From an uncultured Erythrobacter sp. (GTDB taxonomy: Bacteria; Pseudomonadota; Alphaproteobacteria; Sphingomonadales; Sphingomonadaceae): DNA of 9,190 nt. The notes under the pieces were generated by a model. That model was given only the letters and a program-made list of their open reading frames with translations, was not told the origin of the DNA and ran no database searches. The stretch's first letter is position 1. The number at the start of each line of letters is the position of its first letter. The stretch covers positions 1 to 9,190 of the forward strand of contig CAMYIQ010000014.1 in assembly GCA_947258465.1 (NCBI GenBank), in the 5' to 3' direction. Positions 1 to 5,984 of the stretch are shown one piece after another. The translations under genes were made by a program, and so were the position numbers.

Positions 1-79
1 AGCCACCCCCGCGCGCGGCGCTCCGCGCCGCTCTGCTACGCCTGCCACCACCACGAACCTTTGACTTTCCACGCGCCAT
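1..79 (-). CDS. N-terminal fragment of a very basic protein of unknown function, cut by the window edge
   Basis: The ATG at 79-77 is preceded on the minus strand by GGGAGG with a 5-base spacer, a strong ribosome binding site. The frame stays open to the window edge, giving 26 residues that begin MARGKSKVRGGG. This stretch has seven Arg and two Lys and no acidic residue, so it probably touches nucleic acid or forms a disordered basic tail. Codons include AGA and AGG, which are rare in GC-rich alphaproteobacterial genes and hint at foreign origin. About 780 bases of hairpin-rich non-coding DNA separate it from the tRNA gene upstream. A role in mobilisation (relaxase accessory, DNA binding) is only a guess from context, and I do not recognise the family. 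A spurious start in GC-rich DNA is possible, but the ribosome site argues against it. Confidence 0.5.
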   Translation of the reverse strand, partial: MARGKSKVRGGGRRSRAARSAARGGG

Positions 80-191
80 CGTCGCCTCCCGATCTGCCCA
101 AATCCGCACACCGGCCCCCGGAAGGGGCGGGGTGGGCGGTGACAGCGACCAGAGAGACGCGGGCCGGATAGCCGCACCCGCATGACGCGGA

Positions 192-209
192 TGGCTGGCA
201 GTCCAGCCA
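192..209. repeat. Perfect 7-bp hairpin, 4-base loop
   Basis: TGGCTGG (192-198) and CCAGCCA (203-209) are exact reverse complements around the loop CAGT. There is no T-tract on either side, so it is not a standard intrinsic terminator. It is the hairpin nearest the start of the minus-strand gene at 79. Confidence 0.5.
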
Positions 210-333
210 GTCAGACAAGGGCTGCAATGCAATGGAAGACCCGGATGCGCAGCGACGGGTTGCGGCTGGCCGGACCGTGCCTAGACGGGAGCGCCGCCCT
301 CCCCGCCACTTCCGCGGGCCAAGCCAACAACTC

Positions 334-354
334 CGGCGCGCGGGAAGCGCGCCG
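334..354. repeat. Perfect 8-bp GC hairpin, 5-base loop
   Basis: CGGCGCGC (334-341) pairs exactly with GCGCGCCG (347-354) around GGGAA. The stem is all G and C, and no T-tract follows on either strand. Confidence 0.5.
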
Positions 355-455
355 TCCGCCGCAACCTGCTCGTGCCGCCAGTCAGGCCGAGCGACCAGCG
401 AGGTGCCAGAAACCAACAATGCGCACCCTGAATGGAGGCGTGTGCTACAGGTGTC

Positions 456-501
456 AGGATCGGCCGCCCCGGCGGGGCCTGTCGTCCGGCAGGCCGATCC
501 T
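456..501. repeat. 10-bp inverted repeat with nested competing stems
   Basis: AGGATCGGCC (456-465) is the exact reverse complement of GGCCGATCCT (492-501). The 26 bases between contain GCCCC-GGC-GGGGC (466-478). GGCCTG (476-481) can also pair with CAGGCC (490-495), which competes with the outer stem. A small hairpin CTTGC-TCCT-GCAAG (502-515) abuts it. The element could form a branched fold in RNA or a cruciform in DNA. Confidence 0.55.
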
Positions 502-567
502 CTTGCTCCTGCAAGCCGCAATCAGAGTGCGCGCGGGGCCCATAACAAAAATGCCGCGCCCTCAGGA

Positions 568-585
568 GCAGGCCGCAAGGCCTGC
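568..585. repeat. Perfect 7-bp hairpin with a GCAA tetraloop on the plus strand
   Basis: GCAGGCC (568-574) pairs with GGCCTGC (579-585) around GCAA. GCAA belongs to the GNRA tetraloops that stabilise RNA hairpins, so the plus-strand transcript would fold well. The minus strand would carry TTGC instead. Confidence 0.5.
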
Positions 586-628
586 GGGACAGAGCGCGTC
601 ATCAGGCCCGCTCCGCTTCACGGGGCGT

Positions 629-699
629 TGCGGGGTGTCCCCGCAGAAGGGGTAGCCGGAGACAGCAAAGCGGCTCCGGCTTAGGGGAAGGCTTTCCCC
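629..699. repeat. Cluster of three adjacent hairpins followed by an A-tract
   Basis: Stem 1 is TGCGGGG (629-635) with CCCCGCA (639-645), loop TGT. Stem 2 is AGCCGGAG (654-661) with CTCCGGCT (674-681), loop of 12. Stem 3 is GGGGAAG (684-690) with TTTCCCC (693-699), including one G-T pair. Plus-strand A residues follow at 700-706. On the minus strand the T-tract comes before the hairpin, not after it, so neither strand has a normal terminator layout. The arrangement resembles a protein-recognised DNA site or structured RNA more than a terminator. Confidence 0.5.
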
Positions 700-711
700 A
701 AAAAAATTCTA

Positions 712-749
712 TGAAACTTGCTCTTCCAAGGATGAAGCTAGGAGTTTCA
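712..749. repeat. 7-bp inverted repeat with a wide loop
   Basis: TGAAACT (712-718) is the exact reverse complement of AGTTTCA (743-749), with 24 bases between. The minus strand inside the loop reads CATCCTTG, which resembles but does not match the MOBP-type nick consensus YATCCTG. The functional assignment is speculative. Confidence 0.3.
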
Positions 750-772
750 CGGGTCAAAACCACTTAGTCGCG

Positions 773-792
773 GTGTTGACCATGTGTTGACC
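773..792. repeat. Tandem direct repeat GTGTTGACC, 11-bp period
   Basis: GTGTTGACC occurs at 773-781 and again at 784-792, one helical turn apart. An inverted partial copy, GGTCAA, lies at 752-757. The pair sits 66 bases beyond the encoded CCA of the tRNA-Gly gene. Repeats with helical spacing next to a tRNA 3' end would fit arm-type binding sites of a tyrosine recombinase, but no integrase gene is visible in the window. Confidence 0.4.
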
Positions 793-858
793 GAGACGAG
801 CCGCATCGCAGCAGAGCCTTTCGGCACCGCGTTAACATACTATGAAATCGGAAGAAAA

Positions 859-933
859 TGGAGCGGGCGAGGCGATTCGAACGCCCGACCCCAACCTTGG
901 CAAGGTTGTGCTCTACCCCTGAGCTACGCCCGC
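859..933 (-). tRNA. tRNA-Gly (anticodon GCC), CCA encoded
   Basis: The minus strand folds into a full cloverleaf of 75 bases. The acceptor arm GCGGGCG (5' end at 933) pairs with CGCCCGC (869-863). The D arm is GCTC/GAGC with a GG-containing loop. The anticodon stem CAACC/GGTTG carries loop TTGCCAA, with anticodon GCC at 901-899. The T arm GGGCG/CGCCT carries loop TTCGAAT. The discriminator is T at 862 and CCA is encoded at 861-859. GCC reads glycine codons GGC and GGT, the main ones in GC-rich genomes. Its 3' end faces the hairpin-rich left region, the orientation expected if that region were a mobile element integrated at the tRNA 3' end. Confidence 0.96.
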
Positions 934-1120
934 TCACTGGCGCTACCGAAACCGCTTGGCCCCGGTGGGGAGGCGGCCAACTAGCAGCGGCTCTCGAGTC
1001 TCGCAAGTCGAAAATTGCAGATTTTTCGATACCCTTGCAGCGGCGCCTGCCCTCCTTCACATTCGCGCGGGAATGCCCACATGATGCGGGCACGATTTTT
1101 CGGACGAAAGGTGGATTTAC

Positions 1121-2056
1121 GTGGCGAGCATGGGCCTGAGCATGGATGAACAGAAAGCGGTCGAACGCTTCAAGACCGACGTCGTCGAGCCGTCGATGAC
1201 GAAGCTCGTCATCCTCGATTTCTACGCCGACTGGTGCGGGCCGTGCAAAGCCATCGCACCGATGCTGGAGAAGGTCGCTGCCGAATATGCCGATAAGGGC
1301 GTGGTGCTGCAGAAGATCGATGTCGACGAGGAAAAGTTCATCGCGGCGCAGTTTCAGGTTCAATCTATCCCGACCATTTACGCGCTTTTCCAGGGGCAGC
1401 CGGTCGCCGATCTGACCAATGCGCGCAGCGAATCCCAGATGAAGCAGACGCTCGATCAAATTCTCGGGCAATTGCCGATCAAACCCGGTGCCGATCAGTC
1501 TGCGGAAAACGCTCAGGGGCAGCAGGATGTCGGCCAGTTCGTCGATATGGCCGAAAAGGTTCTGGCCGATGGCGATGCCGAACGCGCAGCGGGCGTGTTC
1601 ATGCAGGTCGTTCAGATGGCGCCCGACAACGCCGCGGCCCATGCCGGTCTGGTTCGGGCACTCGTCCAGGCAGAGCGGATCGACGAGGCGAAATCGGCGC
1701 TCGCGGCGGCGGAAGGCATTCCTTCTGTCGCGGACGATCCACAGCTAGACCAGGCACGCAATGCGCTGGAGCTGGCCGGCAACAAGGTGGATGACGGCGA
1801 ACTCGCCGCCCTGCGCGAAAAGGCCGGGGCCGACCCCGAGAACCTTCAGGCTCGCTACGATTATGCGGAGGCCGCCTTCGCCGCCGGCGATCGCGATGCC
1901 GCCGCCGACGAGCTTCTCGCCCTGGTCGAGAAAGACCGCGAGTGGAACGAGGGCGCCGCACGCACCCGCCTGATCGATATTTTCGGCGCGGTCGGGCTCG
2001 AAGATCCGTGGGTGGTCGCGACACGGCGGCGCTTGTCCAAAATCCTGTTCGGTTAG
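1121..2056 (+). CDS. cnoX: Chaperedoxin: thioredoxin domain plus TPR-like C-terminal region (CnoX/YbbN type)
   Basis: The 311-residue protein has a thioredoxin fold at about residues 10-120, with an intact WCGPC active site (C39, C42) and the cis-proline I83-P84-T85. A helical, Ala-rich TPR-like half follows at about 135-311. This is the layout of CnoX (YbbN), a cytoplasmic holdase that binds unfolding clients, protects their cysteines and delivers them to chaperones. E. coli CnoX lacks the first active-site cysteine, whereas both are present here, so real thioredoxin redox activity is expected, as known for some alphaproteobacterial members. The start is GTG at 1121, preceded by AAAGGTGG with a short spacer, and the resulting N-terminus fits homologues as I recall them. 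In-frame ATGs a few codons later (MGLS, MDEQ) are alternatives. The Lon-domain gene starts 8 bases after its stop, so the two are almost certainly cotranscribed. Confidence 0.93.
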   Translation: MASMGLSMDEQKAVERFKTDVVEPSMTKLVILDFYADWCGPCKAIAPMLEKVAAEYADKGVVLQKIDVDEEKFIAAQFQVQSIPTIYALFQGQPVADLTNARSESQMKQTLDQILGQLPIKPGADQSAENAQGQQDVGQFVDMAEKVLADGDAERAAGVFMQVVQMAPDNAAAHAGLVRALVQAERIDEAKSALAAAEGIPSVADDPQLDQARNALELAGNKVDDGELAALREKAGADPENLQARYDYAEAAFAAGDRDAAADELLALVEKDREWNEGAARTRLIDIFGAVGLEDPWVVATRRRLSKILFG

Positions 2057-2064
2057 GGAGCGTC

Positions 2065-2676
2065 TTGAATACCCGGATCCCCATCTTCCCTCTGCCCGGC
2101 GCAATCCTGTTTCCCGGCCTGCAACTGCCGCTGCACATTTTCCAGCCGCGCTATCGCGACCTGGTCGGCAGCGCGCTGGCGAAAGACCGGCTGATCGGGA
2201 TCATCCAGCCACAGACCTCGAAAGACCGTGCCCCGCTCTACGCAATGGGCTGCCTTGGGCGGATTGGCGATGTCGAGGCGCTGGAAGATGGGCGGTACAA
2301 TATCGTTCTGGACGGCGAAGCCCGTTTCCGTGTGCTGCGCGAACTCGATGTCACCACGACCTTCCGACAGGTCGAGGCGGAACTGATCGAGGAGCGCGAA
2401 GGGCAAACGCTGTCGAGCGTCGAACGCGCGGGCTTCGAATTCGAGGCGCGGCGCTTTGCCGATATGCAAGGCTATTCGGTCGACTGGGATTCGGTCTCGC
2501 GGCTCGATGACGAAACGCTTATCAACGGCGTTTCGCAGATCGCGCCCTTCGATGCAGCCTCGAAACAGGCGCTCCTCGAAGCGAACGACTTGCGCGAGCG
2601 ATGCGAGTTGATGATTCAGCTCATGCAGTTCTTCGCCCTGCGTGACGACGGAGACGAGATCGTCACTCTGCAATAG
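2065..2676 (+). CDS. Stand-alone Lon substrate-recognition (N-terminal) domain protein
   Basis: The 203-residue protein matches the Lon N-terminal domain: the opening IPIFPLPGAILFPG, then LPLHIFQPRYRDL (21-33), and the middle segment GRYNIVLDGEARFRVL (76-91). It has no AAA+ ATPase or protease part, so it is not a truncated Lon by accident but the known stand-alone family. Such proteins are thought to bind misfolded clients or act as adaptors, and no enzymatic reaction is known. The start is TTG at 2065, with AGGGAG just upstream overlapping the cnoX stop. The next in-frame ATG lies well inside the conserved domain, and an earlier in-frame ATG at 1942 would lie inside cnoX and add unrelated sequence. 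The 8-base gap to cnoX points to translational coupling. Its 3' end overlaps the convergent hydrolase gene by 14 bases. Confidence 0.88.
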   Translation: MNTRIPIFPLPGAILFPGLQLPLHIFQPRYRDLVGSALAKDRLIGIIQPQTSKDRAPLYAMGCLGRIGDVEALEDGRYNIVLDGEARFRVLRELDVTTTFRQVEAELIEEREGQTLSSVERAGFEFEARRFADMQGYSVDWDSVSRLDDETLINGVSQIAPFDAASKQALLEANDLRERCELMIQLMQFFALRDDGDEIVTLQ

Positions 2677-3706
2677 GCGCAGGCGCGTCGAGGTTCGTCA
2701 GCATGGCTGTCAGTGCAGTGAAGGCGTGGCGTTCGGCATCCTTGCGATTATAGTTTTCTGCCTGGACCACCAGCACAGCATCATAGGCCGGGACCAGGGC
2801 CACGATGTTCCCGCCATTGCCCTTCATCATCCAGGCGCCTTCATATCCGCGCGGCGACCGGATCGGGATGGCCCACCAGAGATTGCCGTAATACACATGC
2901 TCGCCCAGCCTCTGACGCGGCGCGAGCATGCTCTCGATCCAGCTTTCGGGCAGAATTTCCTCGCCTTGCCAGCGTCCGCCGTCGAGTACCATGCGGCCGA
3001 TTTTCAGCAGCGCCTGTGCATCGATCGTCAATTGCCCACCCGACTGGATCTCGCCGCTGCGCGAGCGCCGCCAGACGACCCCGTCGATACCCAGCGGATC
3101 GAATAGCCGGCGCTGCACATAGGCATCGAAACGCTCGCCGGTCGCCTTCTCCACGACTTGGCCCAAAAGAAAGACCCCTGCGGTACAGTAGGAAAACGGC
3201 CCCTCGCCGCGCCCGTCCCGGACATATTCGCGGGCAGGAAGAGACAGCACGAATTCGCGCCATTCGCGTTTGCGATACATCCGTTCTTCCTGCCCCGGTG
3301 AGCGGCGCTCCCAATCATTGCAATCAAGAGCGGAGGACATGCCCAAGAGATCGCCGACGGTGATGGAATCCCACGGTTCTCCGCGCGGGGAACCGAGATA
3401 AGGCCATACCGGAATATCGGTGCCCGCGAGGGCGCCATCGGCAATGGCCGCGCCCACCGCCAGCGCGGTGATGGATTTGCCGGCGGACCGGATATCGACG
3501 GGACTGCCGGCCGTCTCGCCATCGAACCGTTCCAAATAAACACGCTCGCCCCGCTGTTCTGCGGCCAGAACGGCGATCCGGCCGAGCTGACCTTCGCCAA
3601 TCGCCGCCGCCAGTTCGGGGATCGTGTATTGCGGCAACGGTTGCGCGAAAGCCGGGTTGCCCAGACCCATGAGAGCCGAGACGCAGCAGAGCAGGGCCAT
3701 ACGCAT
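2663..3706 (-). CDS. Exported serine hydrolase, beta-lactamase/esterase fold (class C-like)
   Basis: The 347-residue protein opens with a signal peptide (MRMALLCCVSALMG..., likely cut after AFA, residue 21), so it acts in the periplasm. The SxxK nucleophile motif is S74-A-G-K77. The second motif, usually YxN, reads Y173-C-T175, so the Asn is replaced by Thr. A KGNGGN segment (295-300) stands where the HxG/KTG motif lies. The family covers class C beta-lactamases, DD-peptidases and esterases. The altered YxN makes an esterase or peptidase as likely as a beta-lactamase, and the substrate is unknown. ATG at 3706 gives an Arg in the signal n-region, while ATG at 3700 has the better ribosome site (AGGA, 5-base spacer), so the start is uncertain by two codons. 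It lies 58 bases after the MarC-family gene on the same strand. Confidence 0.88.
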   Translation of the reverse strand: MRMALLCCVSALMGLGNPAFAQPLPQYTIPELAAAIGEGQLGRIAVLAAEQRGERVYLERFDGETAGSPVDIRSAGKSITALAVGAAIADGALAGTDIPVWPYLGSPRGEPWDSITVGDLLGMSSALDCNDWERRSPGQEERMYRKREWREFVLSLPAREYVRDGRGEGPFSYCTAGVFLLGQVVEKATGERFDAYVQRRLFDPLGIDGVVWRRSRSGEIQSGGQLTIDAQALLKIGRMVLDGGRWQGEEILPESWIESMLAPRQRLGEHVYYGNLWWAIPIRSPRGYEGAWMMKGNGGNIVALVPAYDAVLVVQAENYNRKDAERHAFTALTAMLTNLDAPAPIAE

Positions 3707-3764
3707 CCTGGAAACATATAGCGGTCTGGTGAACGCCCCCCGAACGCCCACGGATGCCGCAGCC

Positions 3765-4388
3765 TCAGATGCTGAAACTGTTGCGCAGACCATCGATGAC
3801 ATATTGCGCGGCCAGGGCGGCCAGAAGCACGCCGAGAACGCGGGTTATCGCCGCCTCCACCTTGTCGCCGAACAGGCGCATGATCGGGCCTGCCGCCATC
3901 AGGGCGAGCATCGTTATGACAAGCACGGCCACAAGGGCGCCCAGCACGACAAGGGTCTGATCCAGACCCTGTGCCTCGTTCATCAGCAGCATGATCGCCG
4001 CAATGGCGCCGGGTCCGGCAAGCATCGGGATGGCCATGGGGAAGACCGACACATCTTCCACCTCGGGCGTGGCCGCGACCTTTTCGGCGCGTTCCTCGCG
4101 GCGCTGCGTGCGCTTTTCGAAAACCATTTCGAAGGCAATCCAGAACAGCATCAGCCCGCCCGCGATGCGGAAGCTGTCGAGCTCGATATGCAGCGCGCCG
4201 AGCAAGTCCTCGCCGAACAGCGCAAATATCAGCAGAATGACCAGTGCGATACCGCTTGCGCGGATTGCCATGTTGCGGCGCTGCGCCGAGGTCGCGCCCT
4301 TGGTCAGCCCGGCATAGATCGGGGCGCAGCCCGGCGGATCGATCACCACGAACAGTGTGATGAAAGCCGAGAAAAAGAGCGCGGTCAT
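3765..4388 (-). CDS. MarC/SnatA-family inner-membrane protein
   Basis: The 207-residue hydrophobic protein has about six membrane segments (near 2-18, 42-62, 70-90, 115-135, 145-167, 180-199). Family signatures are IDPPGCAPIY (16-25) and VFPMAIPMLAGPGAI (115-129). A charged cytoplasmic or periplasmic loop lies at about 91-113. MarC of E. coli has no established function despite its name, and an archaeal relative (SnatA) transports small amino acids. Transport of an amino acid or related metabolite is thus possible but unproven. The start at 4388 comes one base after the stop of the upstream lipoprotein gene (TGA-G-ATG), which indicates translational coupling. A longer reading from 4430 would overlap that gene and add a non-family N-terminus. 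Confidence 0.93.
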   Translation of the reverse strand: MTALFFSAFITLFVVIDPPGCAPIYAGLTKGATSAQRRNMAIRASGIALVILLIFALFGEDLLGALHIELDSFRIAGGLMLFWIAFEMVFEKRTQRREERAEKVAATPEVEDVSVFPMAIPMLAGPGAIAAIMLLMNEAQGLDQTLVVLGALVAVLVITMLALMAAGPIMRLFGDKVEAAITRVLGVLLAALAAQYVIDGLRNSFSI

Positions 4389-4389
4389 C

Positions 4390-5091
4390 TCACTCGCCCC
4401 CCGGAGCAGCAACGCTGCCCGACATCGCATCGATCATTTTGCCGTCCCGGTTGAGCATCAGCTTCCAGTGGCGGGACAGATCGGGCGTGACGACGAAGGT
4501 CAGGAACAGGCTGCTATCGGCGCTGACCTGATCGAAATACGTGCCGCCCGCAGCGGGGCGCGATCGTTCTGCCTGGGCGCGCAATTCGGCGGCGAGATCG
4601 CGCTGCGGGCAATCGGCGACATCGGTGCGCACGAATTCCGGTTCTTCGAGCGGGCTTTCGAGCACATCGCCCTGATCGAGCATCCAGCGATATTCGCCAT
4701 CGCGCTGGCGCTGCCAGACAGTGGTGAAATAGCCGACCGAGCCATCGGCCCGCTGCCACGCCCCGCGTGTGACCGCGAGCGAGCCGTCGCAGCTCGACCA
4801 GACATGGTGCGGCTGCCATGCCACAGCCTGCGGCGGGTTTGCGCGATTTTTCAGCCAGTCACGGGCGTCGACAGGCTCGGGCACGAACATGACGGACCCA
4901 TCGGCGGCATATTCGCGAAAGGCGGTCCACTGCCCGTCTTCCTGCGCCAACCGCGCAAAGGCGAGTTCGGTGGCTACAACGCGCGACGGGCTGGCGGTGG
5001 GGGTGAGAACACGCGCATAGCGGTCGTCCCGCCCGGGATTGGCGGAACAAGCCGCGAGGCCCAGCGCAAGCAGGGCTATCGCAAATCTCAC
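4390..5091 (-). CDS. Predicted lipoprotein with an NTF2-like (SnoaL/DUF4440-type) domain
   Basis: The 233-residue protein begins MRFAIALLALGLAAC, a lipoprotein signal with lipobox LAAC and lipidation at C15. The body at about 36-142 fits an NTF2-like fold of the SnoaL/DUF4440 kind, from the opening helix VVATELAFARLAQEDG, through FREYAADGSVMFVPEPV, to the strand-like SLAVTRGAWQ and TTVWQRQRDGEYRWMLDQGDV. The C-terminal third (about 150-233) is less recognisable. Cys 101 and Cys 161 could be oxidised in the periplasm. No catalytic set is evident, so binding of a small ligand is the safest reading. The start is GTG at 5091, overlapping the folD stop by four bases (GTGA). MarC follows after one base, so the gene is embedded in the folD operon. 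The fold is assigned from pattern, not a search. Confidence 0.85.
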   Translation of the reverse strand: MRFAIALLALGLAACSANPGRDDRYARVLTPTASPSRVVATELAFARLAQEDGQWTAFREYAADGSVMFVPEPVDARDWLKNRANPPQAVAWQPHHVWSSCDGSLAVTRGAWQRADGSVGYFTTVWQRQRDGEYRWMLDQGDVLESPLEEPEFVRTDVADCPQRDLAAELRAQAERSRPAAGGTYFDQVSADSSLFLTFVVTPDLSRHWKLMLNRDGKMIDAMSGSVAAPGGE

Positions 5092-5984
5092 AGCGCGCCC
5101 TCGGCCAGGTTCAGCCCCTCCTTGCGATAGGCGGCAACCAGCGTGTTGCGCAGCAGCACCGCAATGGTCATCGGCCCCACCCCGCCCGGAACCGGGGTGA
5201 TGGCGGACGCCACCGCTTGCGCTCCGGCATAGTCCACATCGCCCACGAGGCGGCCCTTATCCGCGCCGGGTTCGGGCGGCAGCCGGTTGATGCCCACATC
5301 GATCACGGTCGCGCCGTCTTTAAGCCATTCGGCCTTGACCATCTCGGCCCGGCCCACCGCGGCGACAACGATATCGGCGCGCCTGACCACTGCGGGCAGG
5401 TCTTTCGTCCGGCTGTGCGCGATGGTGACGGTAGCGTTTGCGTCGAGCAGCAGTTGCGCCATCGGCTTGCCGACGATGTTCGAACGACCGATGACGACCG
5501 CCTCGAGACCCGACAGATCGCCCAGCCGGTCGGTCAGCAGCATCATGCAGCCCAAGGGCGTGCAGGGTACGAAACCGCTCTGCCCAACTGCAAGGCGGCC
5601 GGCATTGGTAACATGAAAGCCATCGACGTCCTTGTCGGGACTGATCGCGCCGATCACCGCCTGTTCATCGAGATGATCGGGCAGCGGCAATTGCACCAGA
5701 ATGCCATCCACCGCCGGATCGGCATTGAGCCGGGCAACCAGAGCAAGCAGGTCGTCCTCGCTCGTATCGGCGGGCAGCCGGTGTTCGAAGCTTTCCATAT
5801 TGGCGGCCAGTGTGGCTTTGTGCTTGCTGCGCACATAGACCTGGCTGGCAGGGTCTTCGCCCACCAGCACCACGGCAAGCCCGGCCTTGCGCCCCGCCTT
5901 TTCGGCGAATGTCGCGGCGAATTCGCCAACGCGTTCACGGAGCTTGGCGGCGAACGCCTTCCCGTCGATTACCTGCGCCGTCAT
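5088..5984 (-). CDS. folD: Bifunctional methylenetetrahydrofolate dehydrogenase / methenyl-THF cyclohydrolase
   Basis: This cytosolic enzyme oxidises 5,10-methylene-THF with NADP to 5,10-methenyl-THF and hydrolyses that to 10-formyl-THF, supplying one-carbon units for purines and formyl-Met-tRNA. At 298 residues it has the usual length. The catalytic residues are present at the E. coli positions: Y50, K54 (YVRSK), Q98 (ILVQLPLP) and D121 (DKDVDGFH). The cofactor motif GRSNIVGKP lies at 166-174 and the signature PVPGGVGPMT at 264-273. Nothing is missing. Its ATG shares one base with the stop of the upstream YggT-family gene (TGATG), and its own stop overlaps the GTG of the next gene, so translation is probably coupled through the three genes. 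Confidence 0.98.
   Translation of the reverse strand: MTAQVIDGKAFAAKLRERVGEFAATFAEKAGRKAGLAVVLVGEDPASQVYVRSKHKATLAANMESFEHRLPADTSEDDLLALVARLNADPAVDGILVQLPLPDHLDEQAVIGAISPDKDVDGFHVTNAGRLAVGQSGFVPCTPLGCMMLLTDRLGDLSGLEAVVIGRSNIVGKPMAQLLLDANATVTIAHSRTKDLPAVVRRADIVVAAVGRAEMVKAEWLKDGATVIDVGINRLPPEPGADKGRLVGDVDYAGAQAVASAITPVPGGVGPMTIAVLLRNTLVAAYRKEGLNLAEGAL

Larger units (their letters stand above)
80..858. other. Long hairpin-rich non-coding stretch between a partial gene and tRNA-Gly
   Basis: No frame here reads like a real protein. The open frames give low-complexity Arg/Ala/Pro/Gly-rich translations in several overlapping frames, without ribosome sites or family motifs. The DNA carries short-loop perfect stems at 192-209, 334-354, 502-515, 568-585 and 629-645, and longer-loop stems at 456-501 and 654-681, plus a near-perfect stem at 684-699. 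An A-tract follows at 700-706, and then a less GC-rich segment with tandem repeats near 773-792. Possible roles are a transfer or replication origin of a mobile element, a structured RNA, or the long leader of the minus-strand gene that starts at 79. The sequence alone does not decide between them. Confidence 0.5.

Noticed and set aside
182..684. Overlapping plus-strand open frames of about 150 codons in the left region
   Set aside because: Two frames stay open over the same DNA, both low-complexity in composition, without a ribosome site or a recognisable motif.
684..706. Hairpin plus A-tract read as an intrinsic terminator
   Set aside because: On the plus strand the tract is A, and on the minus strand the T-tract precedes the hairpin, so neither strand has the correct order.
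979..1006. Possible tRNA promoter TTGCGA-16-CTAGTT on the minus strand
   Set aside because: Both boxes match the consensus poorly, so it is too weak to list as a feature.
1008..1029. AT-rich 7-bp stem (TCGAAAA / TTTTCGA) upstream of cnoX
   Set aside because: It is a single short stem without a T-tract or conserved context, and chance pairing in A/T runs explains it well enough.
1074..1098. TGCCC/GGGCA stem followed by TTTTT before cnoX
   Set aside because: The stem is only 5 bp with a 9-base loop and a gap before the T-run, and no upstream plus-strand gene needs terminating. An attenuator cannot be argued from this.
764..1642. Long minus-strand open frame covering the tRNA and the front of cnoX
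   Set aside because: It runs through a tRNA gene and antisense to a clear thioredoxin domain. The translation shows no family pattern, and GC-rich DNA commonly gives such shadow frames.
3731..3749. Direct repeat GAACGCCC with 11-bp period between marC and the hydrolase gene
   Set aside because: It is short, GC-rich and has no promoter elements around it, so coincidence is likely.
3624..4454. Plus-strand open frame opposite the MarC-family gene
   Set aside because: It is antisense to a protein with clear family motifs, and its His/Gln/Arg-rich translation is typical of the reverse frame of membrane genes.
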